In this document: positions 24,271 to 32,818 of the stretch, one piece after another
Layout of the letters: every line of letters begins with the position of its first letter
Numbering within the stretch: the first letter of the stretch is position 1
Assembly: GCF_015547515.1 (NCBI RefSeq)
Contig: NZ_JADMVE010000001.1
Coordinates: forward strand, 744,406-808,405
Direction: 5' to 3'
Length of the DNA: 64,000 nucleotides
Source of the DNA: Eubacterium sp. 1001713B170207_170306_E7
GTDB lineage: Bacteria > Bacillota > Clostridia > Eubacteriales > Eubacteriaceae
The notes under the pieces: model-generated
Told to the model about the DNA's origin: nothing
Database searches by the model: none
The model's input: only the letters and a program-made list of their open reading frames with translations
Translations under genes and position numbers: made by a program

Positions 24271-26055
24271 ATGAAGAAATTATTAACCGGCAATGAAGCC
24301 ATTGCCCGCGGGGCCTGGGAAGCCGGCGTTAAGTTTGCCACAGCATATCCCGGTACGCCAAGTACTGAAACGCTTGAAAATGTTGCGACCTATGATGGCA
24401 TTGTTTCTGAATGGGCGCCAAATGAAAAGGTAGCGGTTGAAGCGGCTGCAGGTGCTTCGATTGCAGGCATCCGTTCACTGGCTGTCATGAAACATGTTGG
24501 GGTAAATGTCGCGGCTGACCCGATTTTCACTTTCGCCTATTTAGGCGTCAACGGAGGCTCTGTCATCGTAACGGCCGATGAACCCGGTATGCATTCCTCA
24601 CAGAATGAACAGGACAACCGCAACTATGCGCGTCATGCTAAAATGCCCATGTTTGAGCCGTCCGACAGCCAGGAATCCAAGGATATGCTCAAAGACGCTT
24701 ACGAAGTCAGCGAAACCTATGACTGTCCGGTGCTGTACCGGATGACCACCCGTGTCTGCCACTCAAAATCTATTGTCGAGTGCCAGGACCGCGTAGAAGT
24801 CGACGATAAAGAATACGTAAAAGATATTATGAAAAACTGCCCTCTGCCGGCCCATGCCCGCGTGATGCAGGTGAAGCTGGCAGAAAACTTTGAAAAACTG
24901 GCAGAATATACAGAAACCTCAAAGTGGAACTACATTGAAGACAACCAGAAGGAAATCGGGGTGATCGCTTCCGGCGTGGCCTTCCGCTACGCGAAAGAAG
25001 TCTTTGGCGATACCGCATCCTATTTAAAACTGGGCTTTACCTACCCGCTGCCGAAAAAAATGATTGCCGAGTTTGCAGGCAGGGTTAAAAAGATCTATGT
25101 CCTCGAAGAAAACGATCCGATTCTTGAAACTGAAATCAAGGCCATGGGGATTGATGTCATCGGGAAAGAGCTGTTTCCGGCCATGGGCGAACTGACGCCT
25201 GAACGCATCCGGGAAGCCCTCTACGGCAAAAATGAAGTGACATTGGCACCTGACCCTGAAAAGGTCGTTGGCCGTCCTCCGGCATTCTGCGCCGGTTGTC
25301 CGCACCGTGGGATTTTCTATGAGCTGGGCCGCCGCAAAAACGTCATGATTTTCAGTGACATCGGCTGTTACTCGCTGGGCCTGACCCCGCCGTACAATGC
25401 CACCGATGCCATGATCTGTATGGGCGCCAGCATCAGCGGCGGCCACGGAGTGGCAAAAGCAATGGCGATCAAAAATAAAGATATGAAGGTTGTCTCTGTT
25501 ATCGGCGATTCCACCTTCTTCCACTCCGGCATGACCAGTCTCATGGATGTTACCTATAACAAGAGCAATGTTTTAACCGTTATTCTGGATAATCGGATCA
25601 CCGGGATGACCGGCCACCAGGAAAACCCAGGCAGCGGCTATGACCTGAAGGGCGATCCCGCGCCGATCATGGATATTGAAACCATTGTCCGCGCACTGGG
25701 TGTCAAGAATGTCCGTACTGTTGACCCGAACAATCTGGAAGAAACCGACGCGGCGCTTGACTGGGGCCTGTCCAATGACGAAGCCTCTGTCATTATCACA
25801 CGCTGGCCGTGCGCGCTCAAGCGATTCTCTCAGGCAGACAAGGAAGAGTTCCCGGAAGCTTTCAAGCGTCACTGCAAGGTGGATACCGACCTGTGCATCG
25901 GCTGTAAGAAATGCCTGAAATCCGGCTGCCCTGCTTTAGCCTTTAACTCTACCGTACCGAAAAAATCCGGTATTCTGGAAGAATCATGTCTGGGCTGTGA
26001 GGTTTGCCTGCAAATCTGCCCGAAGCATGCCATTTATGTAGAGGAGGAAAAGTAG
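24271..26055 (+). CDS. iorA: Indolepyruvate:ferredoxin oxidoreductase, alpha subunit
   Basis: The 594-residue subunit oxidatively decarboxylates aryl-pyruvates, from transamination of Trp, Phe and Tyr, to aryl-acetyl-CoA with reduction of ferredoxin. The N-terminal half is the pyruvate-ferredoxin-oxidoreductase fold (FATAYPGTPSTETLEN). The TPP-binding domain lies about 330-520 (FCAGCPHRG, CMGASISGGHG, VIGDSTFFHSG). Two 4Fe-4S clusters end the protein (CIGCKKCLKSGCP and CLGCEVCLQICP). The beta gene follows after 1 bp. Confidence 0.96.
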   Translation: MKKLLTGNEAIARGAWEAGVKFATAYPGTPSTETLENVATYDGIVSEWAPNEKVAVEAAAGASIAGIRSLAVMKHVGVNVAADPIFTFAYLGVNGGSVIVTADEPGMHSSQNEQDNRNYARHAKMPMFEPSDSQESKDMLKDAYEVSETYDCPVLYRMTTRVCHSKSIVECQDRVEVDDKEYVKDIMKNCPLPAHARVMQVKLAENFEKLAEYTETSKWNYIEDNQKEIGVIASGVAFRYAKEVFGDTASYLKLGFTYPLPKKMIAEFAGRVKKIYVLEENDPILETEIKAMGIDVIGKELFPAMGELTPERIREALYGKNEVTLAPDPEKVVGRPPAFCAGCPHRGIFYELGRRKNVMIFSDIGCYSLGLTPPYNATDAMICMGASISGGHGVAKAMAIKNKDMKVVSVIGDSTFFHSGMTSLMDVTYNKSNVLTVILDNRITGMTGHQENPGSGYDLKGDPAPIMDIETIVRALGVKNVRTVDPNNLEETDAALDWGLSNDEASVIITRWPCALKRFSQADKEEFPEAFKRHCKVDTDLCIGCKKCLKSGCPALAFNSTVPKKSGILEESCLGCEVCLQICPKHAIYVEEEK

Positions 26056-26056
26056 A

Positions 26057-26632
26057 ATGAAAACAAAAAATATATTATTGGTTGGTGTTGGCGGTCAGGG
26101 AACCATTACAGCGGCAAAGCTGCTGACCACCGGGCTGATGGAAGCCGGCTACGATGTGAAGATGAGTGAAATTCACGGGATGAGCCAGCGCGGCGGCTCT
26201 GTTTCATCCCAGGTCCGCTATGGTGACGATGTTCAGTCGCCAGTCATTGAAATGGGAACCGCAGACATTATTGTCGCCTTTGAAAAAATGGAAGCGCTGC
26301 GTTACATTGACTTTTTAAAGGAAGACGGAAAGATTATTGTCAATGATGCGGAAATCTGGCCACTGCCGGTTGTTATCGGCAAAGCCACCTATCCGGAAAA
26401 AATTCTGGAAACACTGCAGGAAAAAGCCAATGTCCGCGTGATGAATGCCTCCGCAATGGCCGAAGAAATGGGCAACCTCAAGGTGATGAATGTTATTCTG
26501 CTTGGTGCCATTATTAAATCCATGGGGCTTCAGGACATTGCCTGGGATGAAATTATCCGAAATAATGTGAAACCCAAATTTGTGGATTTGAATATTAAAG
26601 CGATGGCTGTCGGAATGGACGCCGTCAACTAA
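26057..26632 (+). CDS. iorB: Indolepyruvate:ferredoxin oxidoreductase, beta subunit
   Basis: The 191-residue gamma-type domain subunit carries the family motif LLVGVGGQGTITAAKLL and SEIHGMSQRGGSVSSQVRYG. It pairs with IorA to form the active enzyme. The ATG is in AGGAGG-containing sequence at the end of iorA, and the two genes are certainly cotranscribed. Confidence 0.96.
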   Translation: MKTKNILLVGVGGQGTITAAKLLTTGLMEAGYDVKMSEIHGMSQRGGSVSSQVRYGDDVQSPVIEMGTADIIVAFEKMEALRYIDFLKEDGKIIVNDAEIWPLPVVIGKATYPEKILETLQEKANVRVMNASAMAEEMGNLKVMNVILLGAIIKSMGLQDIAWDEIIRNNVKPKFVDLNIKAMAVGMDAVN

Positions 26633-26638
26633 AAGGCT

Positions 26639-26917
26639 ATGTGTAAAAAAGAATTTGAAACAGAAAACTTTAAGTTTTTTCAGAACAGGGATTGTGAATA
26701 CTTTCCCTGTCATAAAACAGAAAATCTGGATGAGTTTAACTGTTTATTTTGTTACTGTCCTTTGTACGCGCTGGGAAGGGACTGCGGCGGTGGTTTTGAA
26801 TACACAGAAAAGGGTATAAAGAACTGTACAAATTGCCTTGTTCCCCATAAAAAAGAGAACTATGACCGGATCATCGAAAAACTCCTGATCCTTATCGAGC
26901 GCGTTAAAGAGCAGTAG
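26639..26917 (+). CDS. Cysteine-rich small-domain protein
   Basis: The 92-residue protein contains nine Cys in a pattern typical of the 'cysteine-rich small domain' family (PF04071): FFQNRDCEYFPCHK, NCLFCYCPLYALGRDCGG, NCTNCLVPH. It probably binds iron or zinc. Homologues elsewhere are often linked to corrinoid genes, but the role is not known. It starts 6 bp after iorB with a weak AAAGG ribosome site and probably belongs to that operon. Confidence 0.82.
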   Translation: MCKKEFETENFKFFQNRDCEYFPCHKTENLDEFNCLFCYCPLYALGRDCGGGFEYTEKGIKNCTNCLVPHKKENYDRIIEKLLILIERVKEQ

Positions 26918-26946
26918 CTCAGGATTATGTGTGAGGAGAGTTTAGT

Positions 26947-27597
26947 ATGAGTATACTTATTGGCTTGATTTTGGTTGTGGCGGCCTATTTTATCGGTAAT
27001 CTTGATTTTGCCTATATTATGGTCCGCGCTGTAAAGGGTGAGGATGTCCGTAATTACGGAAGCGGCAACGCGGGTACGACCAATGTACTGCGGACAATGG
27101 GTCTGAAATATGCCATTCCTGTTTTTATACTGGATGCGCTTAAGGGCTCTGTTGTGATTCTTGCCGCCAGACTGCTTGGTTTCAGCGAAGCATGGGTCGC
27201 TGCTGCGGGGATTGCAGTGGTCTGCGGTCATAACTGGCCGGTCTGCCTTGGTTTCAGAGGTGGAAAAGGAACCGCAACCTCCATCGGCGTTTTTATCGTC
27301 TTTGACTGGCCCATTGCGCTGATCTGTATTGCGGTTGGCCTGATCTTCCTGGCGATTTTCAGAATGATGTCGCTGACTTCCATCATCGGGATGGTATCCC
27401 TTCCGATTGCAGTTCTCATTAAAAGTATTTTTATTACGCATGGGGCTGTTTTTACACCCGAGCTGGTTTTTGCCCTGTTCCTCTGCTGCTCGACAGTATT
27501 CCAGCACCGCGCGAATATCAAGCGGATTGCGGCTGGTACTGAAAGTAAGGTGGGGCAGAAGGTTAAAATGGGTGGAGACGACAAGAAAGGCAACTAA
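26947..27597 (+). CDS. plsY: Acyl-phosphate:glycerol-3-phosphate acyltransferase PlsY
   Basis: This 216-residue integral membrane enzyme transfers an acyl group from acyl-phosphate to glycerol-3-phosphate, the first step of phospholipid synthesis. Family motifs are GSGNAGTTNVLRTMG, CGHNWPVCLGFRGGKGTATS and a C-terminal HRANIKRI. About five membrane helices are evident. It is followed after 21 bp by a small acidic ORF that probably shares the transcript. Confidence 0.95.
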   Translation: MSILIGLILVVAAYFIGNLDFAYIMVRAVKGEDVRNYGSGNAGTTNVLRTMGLKYAIPVFILDALKGSVVILAARLLGFSEAWVAAAGIAVVCGHNWPVCLGFRGGKGTATSIGVFIVFDWPIALICIAVGLIFLAIFRMMSLTSIIGMVSLPIAVLIKSIFITHGAVFTPELVFALFLCCSTVFQHRANIKRIAAGTESKVGQKVKMGGDDKKGN

Positions 27598-27618
27598 ACT
27601 TTGAAAGGAGACATGCAA

Positions 27619-27852
27619 ATGTCGAATCATAAAAAAGTCGTTGTTGCTGGACAGGAAAAATCCATCTGCGAAGCAGAGCCTGAGGTCAGACGCCAGTCTT
27701 TTACAGATGATGCAATGGAGTCTGTCTCAGTAGAAGAGACCCATGAAGCCGGTACCTTTGAAAAAGATGTTATCGGTACTGAAGAAGCGGCGACCAATGC
27801 AGCCGTAGATTTAGATGTTTTAGAAGAACAGGAAGAAAAGCAGAAGTCCTGA
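27619..27852 (+). CDS. Small acidic protein of unknown function
   Basis: The start is ATG 27619, 8 bp from AAAGGAG; the nearer ATG at 27613 is too close. The 77-residue product is hydrophilic, Glu- and Asp-rich and low-complexity at its end (DLDVLEEQEEKQKS), with no recognisable domain. It follows plsY by 21 bp and is closed by a strong terminator. Confidence 0.6.
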   Translation: MSNHKKVVVAGQEKSICEAEPEVRRQSFTDDAMESVSVEETHEAGTFEKDVIGTEEAATNAAVDLDVLEEQEEKQKS

Positions 27853-27868
27853 TTTTTATTAGCGTTTC

Positions 27869-27902
27869 AAAGAGACTCTCAAAGCAGAGAGTCTCTTTTT
27901 AC
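27869..27902 (+). terminator. Terminator after plsY operon
   Basis: A 12-bp perfect stem AAAGAGACTCTC/GAGAGTCTCTTT with a 6-nt loop, followed by TTTT. Confidence 0.92.
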
Positions 27903-28046
27903 TGTTTATGTTTTCTTTTTACCAGAAACCTGATGTGGATTACAGGAATTTATTCCACGCATTATACCAGATATATGTTATAATAAAAAACAGCGTCGCA
28001 CATCTTGTGTAGGCCTTTACAAACTGAATTTATAAGGAGTTTAAGA

Positions 28047-30986
28047 TTGAAAGAGCTGAAAGATCTATTTAAAAGACATTTTACGAAAGAACTGGAAGGC
28101 AGTGATAAGACTGTCTACGATCTTTTCGAGTGGCAGAATGTTGACGTCAATTTAACAAATTATCAGACAGGCGCGACTATTTTATCCATGGAAGATCTTG
28201 AATTTCCAGTTGATTATTCGCAAAATGCCTGTAATATCATAGCCAGCAAATATTTCAGACGACGGGGCATCCCCAACGGTCTGGGCTATGAGCACAGCAT
28301 GCGTGAGGTGGCCGACCGAATGGTTGGTTTCTGGGCGGATGCTCTAAAGGCAGAAGGCATCATTGAGACAGACGAAGAATGGCAGATTTTTTACGACGAG
28401 ATGGTTTACGCCCTGCTGAAACAGATGTGGGCACCAAATTCGCCACAGTGGTTCAATACGGGTCTGTCCAGAAGCTATGGCATTAAAGGCGACAAGGACG
28501 ACCTTTATTACTATGACGAGGCGACCGGCAAGGTCAGAGAGTCCGATGACCGCTATACCCGCACCCAGTCCAGCGCCTGCTTTATTTTATCCATTGAGGA
28601 TAAGCTGCTGGGGCATCACTCCATTTCTGAGCACTATGTCAGCGAAACCAAGCTGTTTAAAGGCGGCTCCGGAGTCGGCACCAACTTTTCATCGCTTCGA
28701 GGCGTAAATGAAAAGCTGTCCAGCGGTGGACAGTCTTCGGGAATGATGAGCTTTTTACAGGGCCTTGACCGCAATGCGGGTGCCATCAAATCTGGCGGTA
28801 CCACCCGGCGTGCGGCTAAAATGGTCATAGTGGATGTGGATCATCCTGAAATTGAAGAATTTGTAGACTGGAAGGTCAAGGAGGAGGATAAAGTCCGCGC
28901 CCTTGGCAAGATGGGCTATGATATCTCCATGGACGGTGAGGCTTACCGCACTGTCGCAGGACAGAACTCAAACAACTCCGTCCGATTAAACAAAGCGTTC
29001 ATGGATGCGGTCATTAACCTGGAGCATGAACCAGATCATAAAATGACCCTGAAGGGCCGTGTGGATGACGCCGTTAACCGTGAAGTACCCGTCAAGGAGC
29101 TTTGGCAGAAAATCAACACAGCTTCCTGGGCCTGCGCCGATCCGGGGCTTCAGTTCGACGATCTTTTTAACGCCTGGCATACCTGCCCGGGCGGTGAGGA
29201 CGGCGATACCTCCAAAAAGGAAAACCGCATCAATGCGACAAACCCCTGCTCAGAATATGCTTTTTTAAATGACACGGCCTGTAACCTGGCCTCCATCAAT
29301 ATTTTCCGCTTCTTTGACCCGGAAACCAACAAAATTGACATTGAACGCTTTTCACATTTAGCCGGACTGATCCAGCTGGTGCTGGAGGCTTCAATCTACT
29401 GGGGGCAGTTCCCCACAGAGGATGTTGCCAGGAAAAGCTACCTTTTCCGCACCACCGGTCTGGGCCTTGCCAATGCAGCGTCACTGATTCTGGCATTGGG
29501 CTATCCCTATGACTCCGACGAAGCCCGCAATCTGATCGCGGCATTATGCGGCATCATGACAGGCCATTCCTACTATGTTTCAGCCATGATGGCAGGAAAG
29601 GTCGGTCCTTTTGCGAAATATGAGATCAACAGTCCTTATATGAAGCGTGTCATCCGCAATCACAGCCGTGTTGCGGGCTATCTGACCGATGACTATGAGG
29701 AAATGACCTACGAACCGCTCAAAATCAATCATAAGCTTTTAGAAGAAATGGGCTTCCTGAATATCAGCAGCCGTATCCGGGATGCCTGGAAGGATGCCAT
29801 TGATTACGGCGAAGCCAATGGTTACCGCAATGCGCAGGTCAGTGTTATCGCACCGACCGGCACCATTTCCTTTGCGATGGACTGCGGCGCGACCTCGGTC
29901 GAACCATTCTACAATCATGTCGTGTTCAAAAAGCTGGTGGGCGGCGGCTCCATGGAAATCGTGAATCCAGTGATGGAAATTGCGTTAAAGAATCTGGGCT
30001 ACAAGCCAAAGGAAATTTCGGATATTTTAGGCTATATGCTGGATAAGGACGAAAAAGGCTATCTGCGGCATGACAGTCTGTCCGGCGCACCGCACATCAA
30101 GCCAGAACATATTCCGGTTTTTGATACCGCCAACACCATCCGTCCAGAGGGCCATGTCCTTATGGTTTCAGCCATCACGCCCATGATCAGCGGTTCGGTT
30201 TCAAAGACCGTTAACCTGCCCTCAGACGCTGAAATAGAGGATGTTAAAAATATCCATTTATTAGCGTACACAACCGGCACCAAAGCCATTGCGGTTTACC
30301 GGGACGGCTGCAAGGCTTCACAGCCATTAAGCTCCGGTAAGCAGGAAGAAGACGAAAAGCGTCTGGAGGATTGTTCTTACAAAGAGCTTCTGGAATTTGC
30401 AAGAGACTGCAATCAGGGCGTACCCAACCGGCGCAAGCCGGATGGTATGCGCATGAGCCGGACCCATGCGGCCAAGATTGGTGATATTGAGCTTTACATC
30501 ACCATTGGTTTTTACGATGACGGTAAAATTGCGGAAATTTTTGTATCCACCGATAAGGATGGTACAGTGGTCAAAGGACTGCTGGCTTCACTGTCCAAGT
30601 CCATCTCCAATATGCTTCAGTACAATATTCCGCCAGAAAAGATCTCCATCATGCTGAGAGGCCAGAAGTACGAGCCGTCAGGTTTTGTACAGAGACATCC
30701 GTACATCAAATACGCGTCCTCCATTTCGGATTTAATCTCCAAGGTGATTGATATTGAATGCGGCGATTATTCCAAGTGCCAGGTGAAACCAAAGGCACCC
30801 CTGGCCAGGGTAGACGCCAGCACGGCGGCGCCCACACCTGATACTGTGCCGCTTCAGATGGAAATGGAAATTGAAGGTGAAAAGCTCTATGGGGAAGTGT
30901 GCAGCCAGTGCGGCAGTGACCGTATGGTGCGAAACGGTACCTGTAAAGTTTGTATGGACTGCGGCACCACCACAGGCTGCAGCTGA
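28047..30986 (+). CDS. nrdJ: Vitamin B12-dependent ribonucleotide reductase (class II)
   Basis: I place the start at TTG 28047, 7 bp after AAGGAG, giving 979 residues; the upstream in-frame GTG at 28005 has no ribosome site. The enzyme reduces ribonucleotides to deoxyribonucleotides using adenosylcobalamin as radical source. Visible features are the NPCSEYAFLNDTACNLASIN active-site region near residue 400, the PTGTISFAMDCGATSVEP segment, and a C-terminal CxxC...CxxC tail (CSQCG, CMDCG) typical of NrdJ. The gene stands alone between terminators. No cobalamin riboswitch or clear NrdR box was found in the 145-bp upstream region. Confidence 0.95.
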   Translation: MKELKDLFKRHFTKELEGSDKTVYDLFEWQNVDVNLTNYQTGATILSMEDLEFPVDYSQNACNIIASKYFRRRGIPNGLGYEHSMREVADRMVGFWADALKAEGIIETDEEWQIFYDEMVYALLKQMWAPNSPQWFNTGLSRSYGIKGDKDDLYYYDEATGKVRESDDRYTRTQSSACFILSIEDKLLGHHSISEHYVSETKLFKGGSGVGTNFSSLRGVNEKLSSGGQSSGMMSFLQGLDRNAGAIKSGGTTRRAAKMVIVDVDHPEIEEFVDWKVKEEDKVRALGKMGYDISMDGEAYRTVAGQNSNNSVRLNKAFMDAVINLEHEPDHKMTLKGRVDDAVNREVPVKELWQKINTASWACADPGLQFDDLFNAWHTCPGGEDGDTSKKENRINATNPCSEYAFLNDTACNLASINIFRFFDPETNKIDIERFSHLAGLIQLVLEASIYWGQFPTEDVARKSYLFRTTGLGLANAASLILALGYPYDSDEARNLIAALCGIMTGHSYYVSAMMAGKVGPFAKYEINSPYMKRVIRNHSRVAGYLTDDYEEMTYEPLKINHKLLEEMGFLNISSRIRDAWKDAIDYGEANGYRNAQVSVIAPTGTISFAMDCGATSVEPFYNHVVFKKLVGGGSMEIVNPVMEIALKNLGYKPKEISDILGYMLDKDEKGYLRHDSLSGAPHIKPEHIPVFDTANTIRPEGHVLMVSAITPMISGSVSKTVNLPSDAEIEDVKNIHLLAYTTGTKAIAVYRDGCKASQPLSSGKQEEDEKRLEDCSYKELLEFARDCNQGVPNRRKPDGMRMSRTHAAKIGDIELYITIGFYDDGKIAEIFVSTDKDGTVVKGLLASLSKSISNMLQYNIPPEKISIMLRGQKYEPSGFVQRHPYIKYASSISDLISKVIDIECGDYSKCQVKPKAPLARVDASTAAPTPDTVPLQMEMEIEGEKLYGEVCSQCGSDRMVRNGTCKVCMDCGTTTGCS

Positions 30987-31023
30987 GTTGATTAAGCATC
31001 GAAATCAAAAACAAAAAATAAAT

Positions 31024-31060
31024 AAACCGGGATATTCAGTTTGGAATATCCCGGTTTTTT
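31024..31060 (+). terminator. Terminator after nrdJ
   Basis: A 14-bp stem AAACCGGGATATTC / GAATATCCCGGTTT with a short loop and a run of T. It may also serve the convergent csbD gene. Confidence 0.92.
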
Positions 31061-31071
31061 ATGTTAATGCT

Positions 31072-31269
31072 TTATTGATTCAGACGATCTTTTACATCAT
31101 CAGCAACATCTTTTGCTTTATCTTTTACATCATTTGCTTTTTCTTTGATTTTTCCGGCCGCTTTGTCCATCATGCCTTCAGCCTGAAGACCCTTATCGCC
31201 GGTAGCACCGCCAACTCTGTCCTTTACTTCACCTTTTGCCTGATCGACAAAACCTGTATCTTTGCTCAT
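31072..31269 (-). CDS. csbD: CsbD-family general stress protein
   Basis: This 65-residue, Lys/Asp/Ala-rich, Cys-free hydrophilic protein begins MSKDTGFVDQAKGEVKDRVG, the classic CsbD signature, and continues with repeats of the KxKDxADDVKD type. CsbD proteins accumulate in stress; their molecular role is unclear. AAGGAGG precedes the ATG. A sequence fitting the Bacillus sigma-B consensus lies upstream at 31306-31330, which is notable because csbD is sigma-B-controlled in Bacillus. Confidence 0.9.
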   Translation of the reverse strand: MSKDTGFVDQAKGEVKDRVGGATGDKGLQAEGMMDKAAGKIKEKANDVKDKAKDVADDVKDRLNQ

Positions 31270-31305
31270 AATAAAGCCTCCTTAATAAGAATTGTTAGTT
31301 CTTAT

Positions 31306-31330
31306 ATACCCTCAGACAGGCGGGAAAAAC
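31306..31330 (-). promoter_or_regulatory. Sigma-B-like promoter of csbD
   Basis: Reading the minus strand, GTTTTT (31325-31330), 13 bp, GGGTAT (31306-31311). This matches the GTTT-N12-15-GGGTAT form of sigma-B promoters. The start site would lie about 30 nt before the csbD ATG. Confidence 0.6.
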
Positions 31331-31435
31331 AAAGGTCAGCCTGTTTCTAAGGAAAGCTTTAGTTTTGAAGCACATAAAACGGCTGAAAGAAAAGGGAGGC
31401 TTTGGGTTGGGTATAAAAAATTAAAAAAGTTCTTC

Positions 31436-31464
31436 TTCAAAAACCGAGTAATGAGGAGTACAAT
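31436..31464 (+). promoter_or_regulatory. Promoter of structured RNA candidate 1
   Basis: TTCAAA (31436-31441), 17-bp spacer, TACAAT (31459-31464). No coding frame with a ribosome site follows for more than 300 bp. Confidence 0.6.
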
Positions 31465-31470
31465 ACTTTG

Positions 31471-31655
31471 TGTCTCGGGAATAGTGAGACGTAGTTAGGC
31501 CTTCGCCTTATGAAGGCCATTGGCTCAACAGGATCTGCAAAATATTATTCTTGGGTTTCCTGACGCCCTGCAGAGTGTTTTCTCAGGAACGTTCTCTGTA
31601 CGGCAAAACCCTGAAATCGCGCGGATCAGCAGAAGGAGATATACGCCTCGTATTA
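31471..31655 (+). ncRNA. Structured RNA candidate 1 upstream of proB
   Basis: This non-coding stretch is rich in self-complementary segments. GTCTC/GAGAC forms a 5' hairpin (31472-31490) and GGCCTTC/GAAGGCC a 7-bp hairpin (31498-31518). GGGTTT/AAACCC (31553-31558 / 31606-31611) encloses TCCTGA/TCAGGA (31558-31563 / 31583-31588). TCTGCA (31534-31539) can pair with TGCAGA (31569-31574) in a way that crosses the TCCTGA helix, giving a pseudoknot or a switch. It has its own promoter, and proB has another downstream, so it is probably an independent RNA of about 185 nt. I could not match it to a named RNA family. Confidence 0.45.
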
Positions 31656-31665
31656 TAAAACAAAC

Positions 31666-31694
31666 TTGCAAAATTAAGTTAAGTTTGATATGAT
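31666..31694 (+). promoter_or_regulatory. Promoter of proB
   Basis: TTGCAA (31666-31671), 17-bp spacer, TATGAT (31689-31694). This leaves a leader of about 100 nt before the proB ATG. Confidence 0.65.
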
Positions 31695-31801
31695 AATATT
31701 TCAGAATAGTCACCCGATCGACAGCAAAAACAATTCATGAAAATGGAGCGGTTTAAGCTGCCTGAATGGAGGACAACAGTAGACAAATGGAGGCGCATTA
31801 A

Positions 31802-32638
31802 ATGCGACAGACAATTAAGGAAGCAGAGACCATTGTCATAAAAATGGGGACAACCTCGGTGACCCACGCCAATGGGACCCTCAATTTAAAAAAGCTTGAT
31901 CAGCTGGCAAGAGTTCTGACCGACCTTGAAAACAGCGGGCGAAAGATGGTGTTAGTATCTTCGGGCGCCATCGGCTGCGGAATGAACCGCCTGGGCTTAA
32001 AGGAACGGCCGACGACACTGGAGGCCAAGCAGGCGACTGCTTCGGTGGGCCAGGGGCTTTTGATGGAGATTTACCATAAGTTTTTTGATGAATACCACCA
32101 GAATGTGGGGCAGATTCTGTTGACCAAGGATGTGTTTAAGCATTCCATTAAAAGAAGCAATGCCATCAATACCTTTAAGGCGCTGAAAAACAGGAACATC
32201 ATCCCGATTGTCAATGAAAATGACTGTATCGCGACGGATGAAATTCAGGAGGAATGCTTTGGGGATAATGATATCCTGTCTGCCATGACCGCTGACATTG
32301 TGGAGGCTGATCTTTTGATTATTCTCTCAGACGTGGACGGGCTGTACGATTCAAATCCCAACGAAAATGAAGATGCCAGGCTGCTTCAGACTGTTGAGGT
32401 CATTGATTCCGATATTCTGGGCAGCGCGGGAAGCTCAACCTCGGGCCTGGGAACAGGCGGTATGGTGACTAAAATCGGGGCGGCCAAGTATGCGACCGAC
32501 CGCGGAATAGACACCATCATCGCGTCCGGTGAGGATGTTAAAGTGATTTATGATATTTTAGAAGGTAATGAAATAGGAACATTTTTTATTAAACAGGATT
32601 TACAGGAGGTCCAAAATGTTAAAAAAAGTAATGATTAG
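31802..32638 (+). CDS. proB: Glutamate 5-kinase
   Basis: This 278-residue amino-acid kinase phosphorylates glutamate in the first step of proline synthesis. Motifs include VLVSSGAIGCGMNRLG, IVNENDCIATDEI and LIILSDVDGLYDSNP. It lacks the C-terminal PUA domain of the roughly 370-residue E. coli enzyme, as in many Firmicutes. proA is not adjacent in the window. The stop overlaps a small membrane-protein ORF by 23 bp. GGAGG lies before the ATG. Confidence 0.93.
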   Translation: MRQTIKEAETIVIKMGTTSVTHANGTLNLKKLDQLARVLTDLENSGRKMVLVSSGAIGCGMNRLGLKERPTTLEAKQATASVGQGLLMEIYHKFFDEYHQNVGQILLTKDVFKHSIKRSNAINTFKALKNRNIIPIVNENDCIATDEIQEECFGDNDILSAMTADIVEADLLIILSDVDGLYDSNPNENEDARLLQTVEVIDSDILGSAGSSTSGLGTGGMVTKIGAAKYATDRGIDTIIASGEDVKVIYDILEGNEIGTFFIKQDLQEVQNVKKSND

Positions 32639-32771
32639 TTTATCTGCAGTAGCAGCTGGTATGATGACTGTACTGGGCGCTTTTTATGTAGCGGAAAAAC
32701 GCCGTGAAAAAGCAGTTGGCGGTAAATTAATGAAGGTGCAGTACCGTTTTACCAAAGATTTTGACGACTAA
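32616..32771 (+). CDS. 51-aa single-helix membrane protein overlapping proB
   Basis: A perfect AGGAGG at 32604-32609 precedes ATG 32616; the frame runs to TAA 32771, overlapping the end of proB by 23 bp. The product begins MLKKVMISLSAVAAGMMTVL, a signal-anchor-like membrane helix, followed by a basic tail (EKRREKA). The strong ribosome site and overlap indicate translational coupling. I recognise no family. Confidence 0.65.
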   Translation: MLKKVMISLSAVAAGMMTVLGAFYVAEKRREKAVGGKLMKVQYRFTKDFDD

Positions 32772-32818
32772 AATGAAGCATCAGATAAAATAAAACAGAC
32801 GAAAAATTGGAGGGGTCA

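Noticed and set aside
27903-28046. Cobalamin riboswitch or NrdR box before nrdJ
   Set aside because: No B12-box or CCCGCNACTGT-like segment and no convincing NrdR repeat in the short gap. Upstream regions of cbiZ and the UroD-like genes also lack a B12-box.
31471-31655. Known riboswitch (M-box, lysine, T-box, c-di-GMP) for structured RNA candidate 1
   Set aside because: A few short words recall the M-box (GTTAGG, CAACAGGA) but their order and spacing do not fit. T-box and other core motifs are absent.
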